A stretch of DNA of 43,673 nt from contig JAJRUF010000260.1 of assembly GCA_024277935.1 (NCBI GenBank), positions 1 to 43,673 of the forward strand, read 5' to 3'. This document shows positions 42,677 to 43,673 of the stretch, one piece after another. The notes under the pieces were generated by a model. The model searched no databases, had not been told where the DNA came from, and worked only from the letters and a program-made list of their open reading frames with translations. Source of the DNA: Gammaproteobacteria bacterium. GTDB taxonomy: Bacteria > Pseudomonadota > Gammaproteobacteria > Methylococcales > Methylomonadaceae. The translations under genes were made by a program, and so were the position numbers. Within the stretch, counting starts at the first letter, position 1; the number at the start of each line of letters is the position of its first letter.

Positions 42677-43036
42677 ATGACATATTATAATGAAAAAGGA
42701 TTAAAAAGATTTATCAACGCAATTTTCTTTTCTTTTGCTGGATTTAAAGCCACCTGGACACATGAAGAGGCCTTTAGACAAGAGGTTTTAGCTTTTATTG
42801 TTACGGTACCGTTAGCATTTTGGCTAACAAATAATAATATTGAGCGTGTTTTATTGATTGCTTCTGTTGTGTTGGTTATGATTGTAGAGCTATTGAACTC
42901 TGCAGTTGAGGCCGTGGTAGATAGAGTCGGTGTTGAATATCATGAACTGGCAGGCAGAGCCAAAGATATTGGTTCGGCAGCAGTGATGCTGTCAATAATG
43001 CTAGCAATAGCAACTTGGATATTAATTTTAGTTTAA
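42677..43036 (+). CDS. dgkA: Diacylglycerol kinase
   Basis: The 119-aa integral membrane enzyme phosphorylates diacylglycerol to phosphatidate, recycling lipid headgroup precursors. It has three helices and the family segments THEEAFRQEVLAF (catalytic Glu) and VELLNSAVEAVVDRVGVEYHELAGRAKDIGSAAV, the conserved active-site stretch. The start ATG 42677 lies 6 bp after gcvH. The next gene begins 10 bp after its stop, giving a probable three-gene operon. Confidence 0.95.
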   Translation: MTYYNEKGLKRFINAIFFSFAGFKATWTHEEAFRQEVLAFIVTVPLAFWLTNNNIERVLLIASVVLVMIVELLNSAVEAVVDRVGVEYHELAGRAKDIGSAAVMLSIMLAIATWILILV

Positions 43037-43046
43037 GAGGAATAAA

Positions 43047-43673
43047 ATGCGTGCATTAATTTGTGGGTCTATGGCTTACGATACCATCATGGTTTTTCAT
43101 GATAAATTTAAACATCATATCTTGCCAGAAAAAGTCCACATGCTAAATGTTTCTTTTTTGGTCCCAACGATTCGTCGAGAATTTGGAGGCTGTGCAGGGA
43201 ATATTGCTTACAACTTAAACCTTTTAGGAGAGAGACCTGCAATTATGGCAACGGTAGGGCATGATTTTGAACCGTATGCCCAATGGTTAAATAGTTGTAA
43301 AATATCTACACAATATATCAGAACTATGGATAGTGAATATACTGGTCAAGCTTATATTACAACGGATGAAGATGATAACCAGATTACTGCATTTCATCCT
43401 GGAGCGATGAACTTTTCGCATGAAAATTCAGTAGTAGATGCCGAAAATATAACGATAGGTATTGTTGCACCTGATGGCAAAGAGGGTATGCAAGTACATG
43501 CTAAAGAATTTGTTGATCAAGAAATTCCCTTCATCTTCGATCCAGGCCAAGGTATGCCGATGTTTGATGGTAAAGAGTTACTTGAACTTTTAGATCTAGC
43601 AACTTATGCAACATTTAATGATTATGAGTCTGAGTTAATGCAAGAGCGTACAGGTTTATCATTAGAGCAAATC
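43047..43673 (+). CDS. PfkB-family carbohydrate/nucleoside kinase, cut by window end
   Basis: A 209-codon open frame begins at ATG 43047 with an AAGAGGAAT ribosome-binding site and runs off the end. The N-terminus has the PfkB pattern: GSMAYDTIM, then REFGGCAGNIAYNLNLLG (signature 1) and ATVGHDF. IVAPDGKEGM and FIFDPGQGMP follow. The type is close to bacterial adenosine kinase or ribokinase-like enzymes. The ATP-binding C-terminal motif is not in view, so substrate and activity cannot be assigned. Confidence 0.85.
   Translation, partial: MRALICGSMAYDTIMVFHDKFKHHILPEKVHMLNVSFLVPTIRREFGGCAGNIAYNLNLLGERPAIMATVGHDFEPYAQWLNSCKISTQYIRTMDSEYTGQAYITTDEDDNQITAFHPGAMNFSHENSVVDAENITIGIVAPDGKEGMQVHAKEFVDQEIPFIFDPGQGMPMFDGKELLELLDLATYATFNDYESELMQERTGLSLEQI

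Noticed and set aside
1-43673. tRNA, rRNA or CRISPR arrays.
   Set aside because: No T-loop-like GTTCGAATC with cloverleaf arms, no rRNA core sequences and no regularly spaced direct repeats were noticed by eye; a tRNAscan or CRISPR finder run would settle this.

Overview
The window looks like a chromosomal segment of an AT-rich gammaproteobacterial methylotroph, most probably a type I methanotroph (Methylococcales). The main evidence is a complete calcium-type methanol dehydrogenase cluster (mxaD, mxaB, then mxaF-J-G-I-R-(membrane protein)-S-A-C-K-L, about 23.5-35.8 kb). MxaF has Ala two residues after the catalytic Asp, where lanthanide-dependent XoxF enzymes have Asp. No methane monooxygenase gene is in view, so methanotrophy itself is inferred.

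Layout. At 1-2.4 kb there is a transposase tail, an OmpA-type lipoprotein and LemA. At 2.6-8.4 kb an esterase and a divergent SelO-like protein (minus strand) lie head to head with selU and a selD fused to an NADH-dehydrogenase-like flavoprotein domain. At 8.6-16.5 kb come housekeeping and accessory genes: LprI-like, SIMPL-domain protein, FHA-GGDEF cyclase, RIO kinase, an unrecognised protein with a full diiron ligand pattern, hemL and rmuC. At 16.8-19.1 kb lies an accessory patch: an IS256 remnant, an AAA ATPase/DUF4276 gene pair resembling a phage-defence module, and a strongly folded palindromic element. At 19.2-26 kb is the regulatory and periplasmic part of the methanol region: a LuxR-type protein with a degenerate receiver, a PepSY protein, a PQQ-associated beta-propeller, a two-component pair, mxaD, a frameshifted YVTN propeller gene and mxaB. 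At 26-35.8 kb is the mxa operon. At 35.7-37.6 kb are small unknown membrane proteins, an IS110 remnant and a zinc-ribbon protein. At 37.7-38.0 kb two abutting long hairpin elements share an identical loop. At 38-42 kb is a heavy-metal-type RND pump with its adaptor, and 42.3 kb to the end carries gcvH, dgkA and the start of a PfkB-family kinase.

How the genes fit together. MxaF and MxaI form periplasmic methanol dehydrogenase, MxaG is its cytochrome cL electron acceptor, and MxaJ and MxaD are periplasmic helpers. MxaR, S, A, C, K and L resemble a MoxR ATPase/von Willebrand-A assembly system that activates the enzyme. A rho-independent terminator sits between the structural genes (mxaFJGI) and the assembly genes, and a stem-loop follows mxaF; both could set unequal expression. 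An 11-bp near-palindrome, GGAAAATTTCC, occurs in three intergenic regions of the cluster, with a one-mismatch copy in a fourth, and is a candidate operator.

The most unusual structures are the two tandem, oppositely oriented elements at 37679-38003. They have nearly equal length and the same 26-nt apical loop, but much of their stems differs in sequence while each stays self-complementary. The three-way-junction palindrome at 18963-19084 is the next most unusual and shares a 16-nt segment with one of them. Decayed transposase fragments of several families are scattered through the intergenic spaces.
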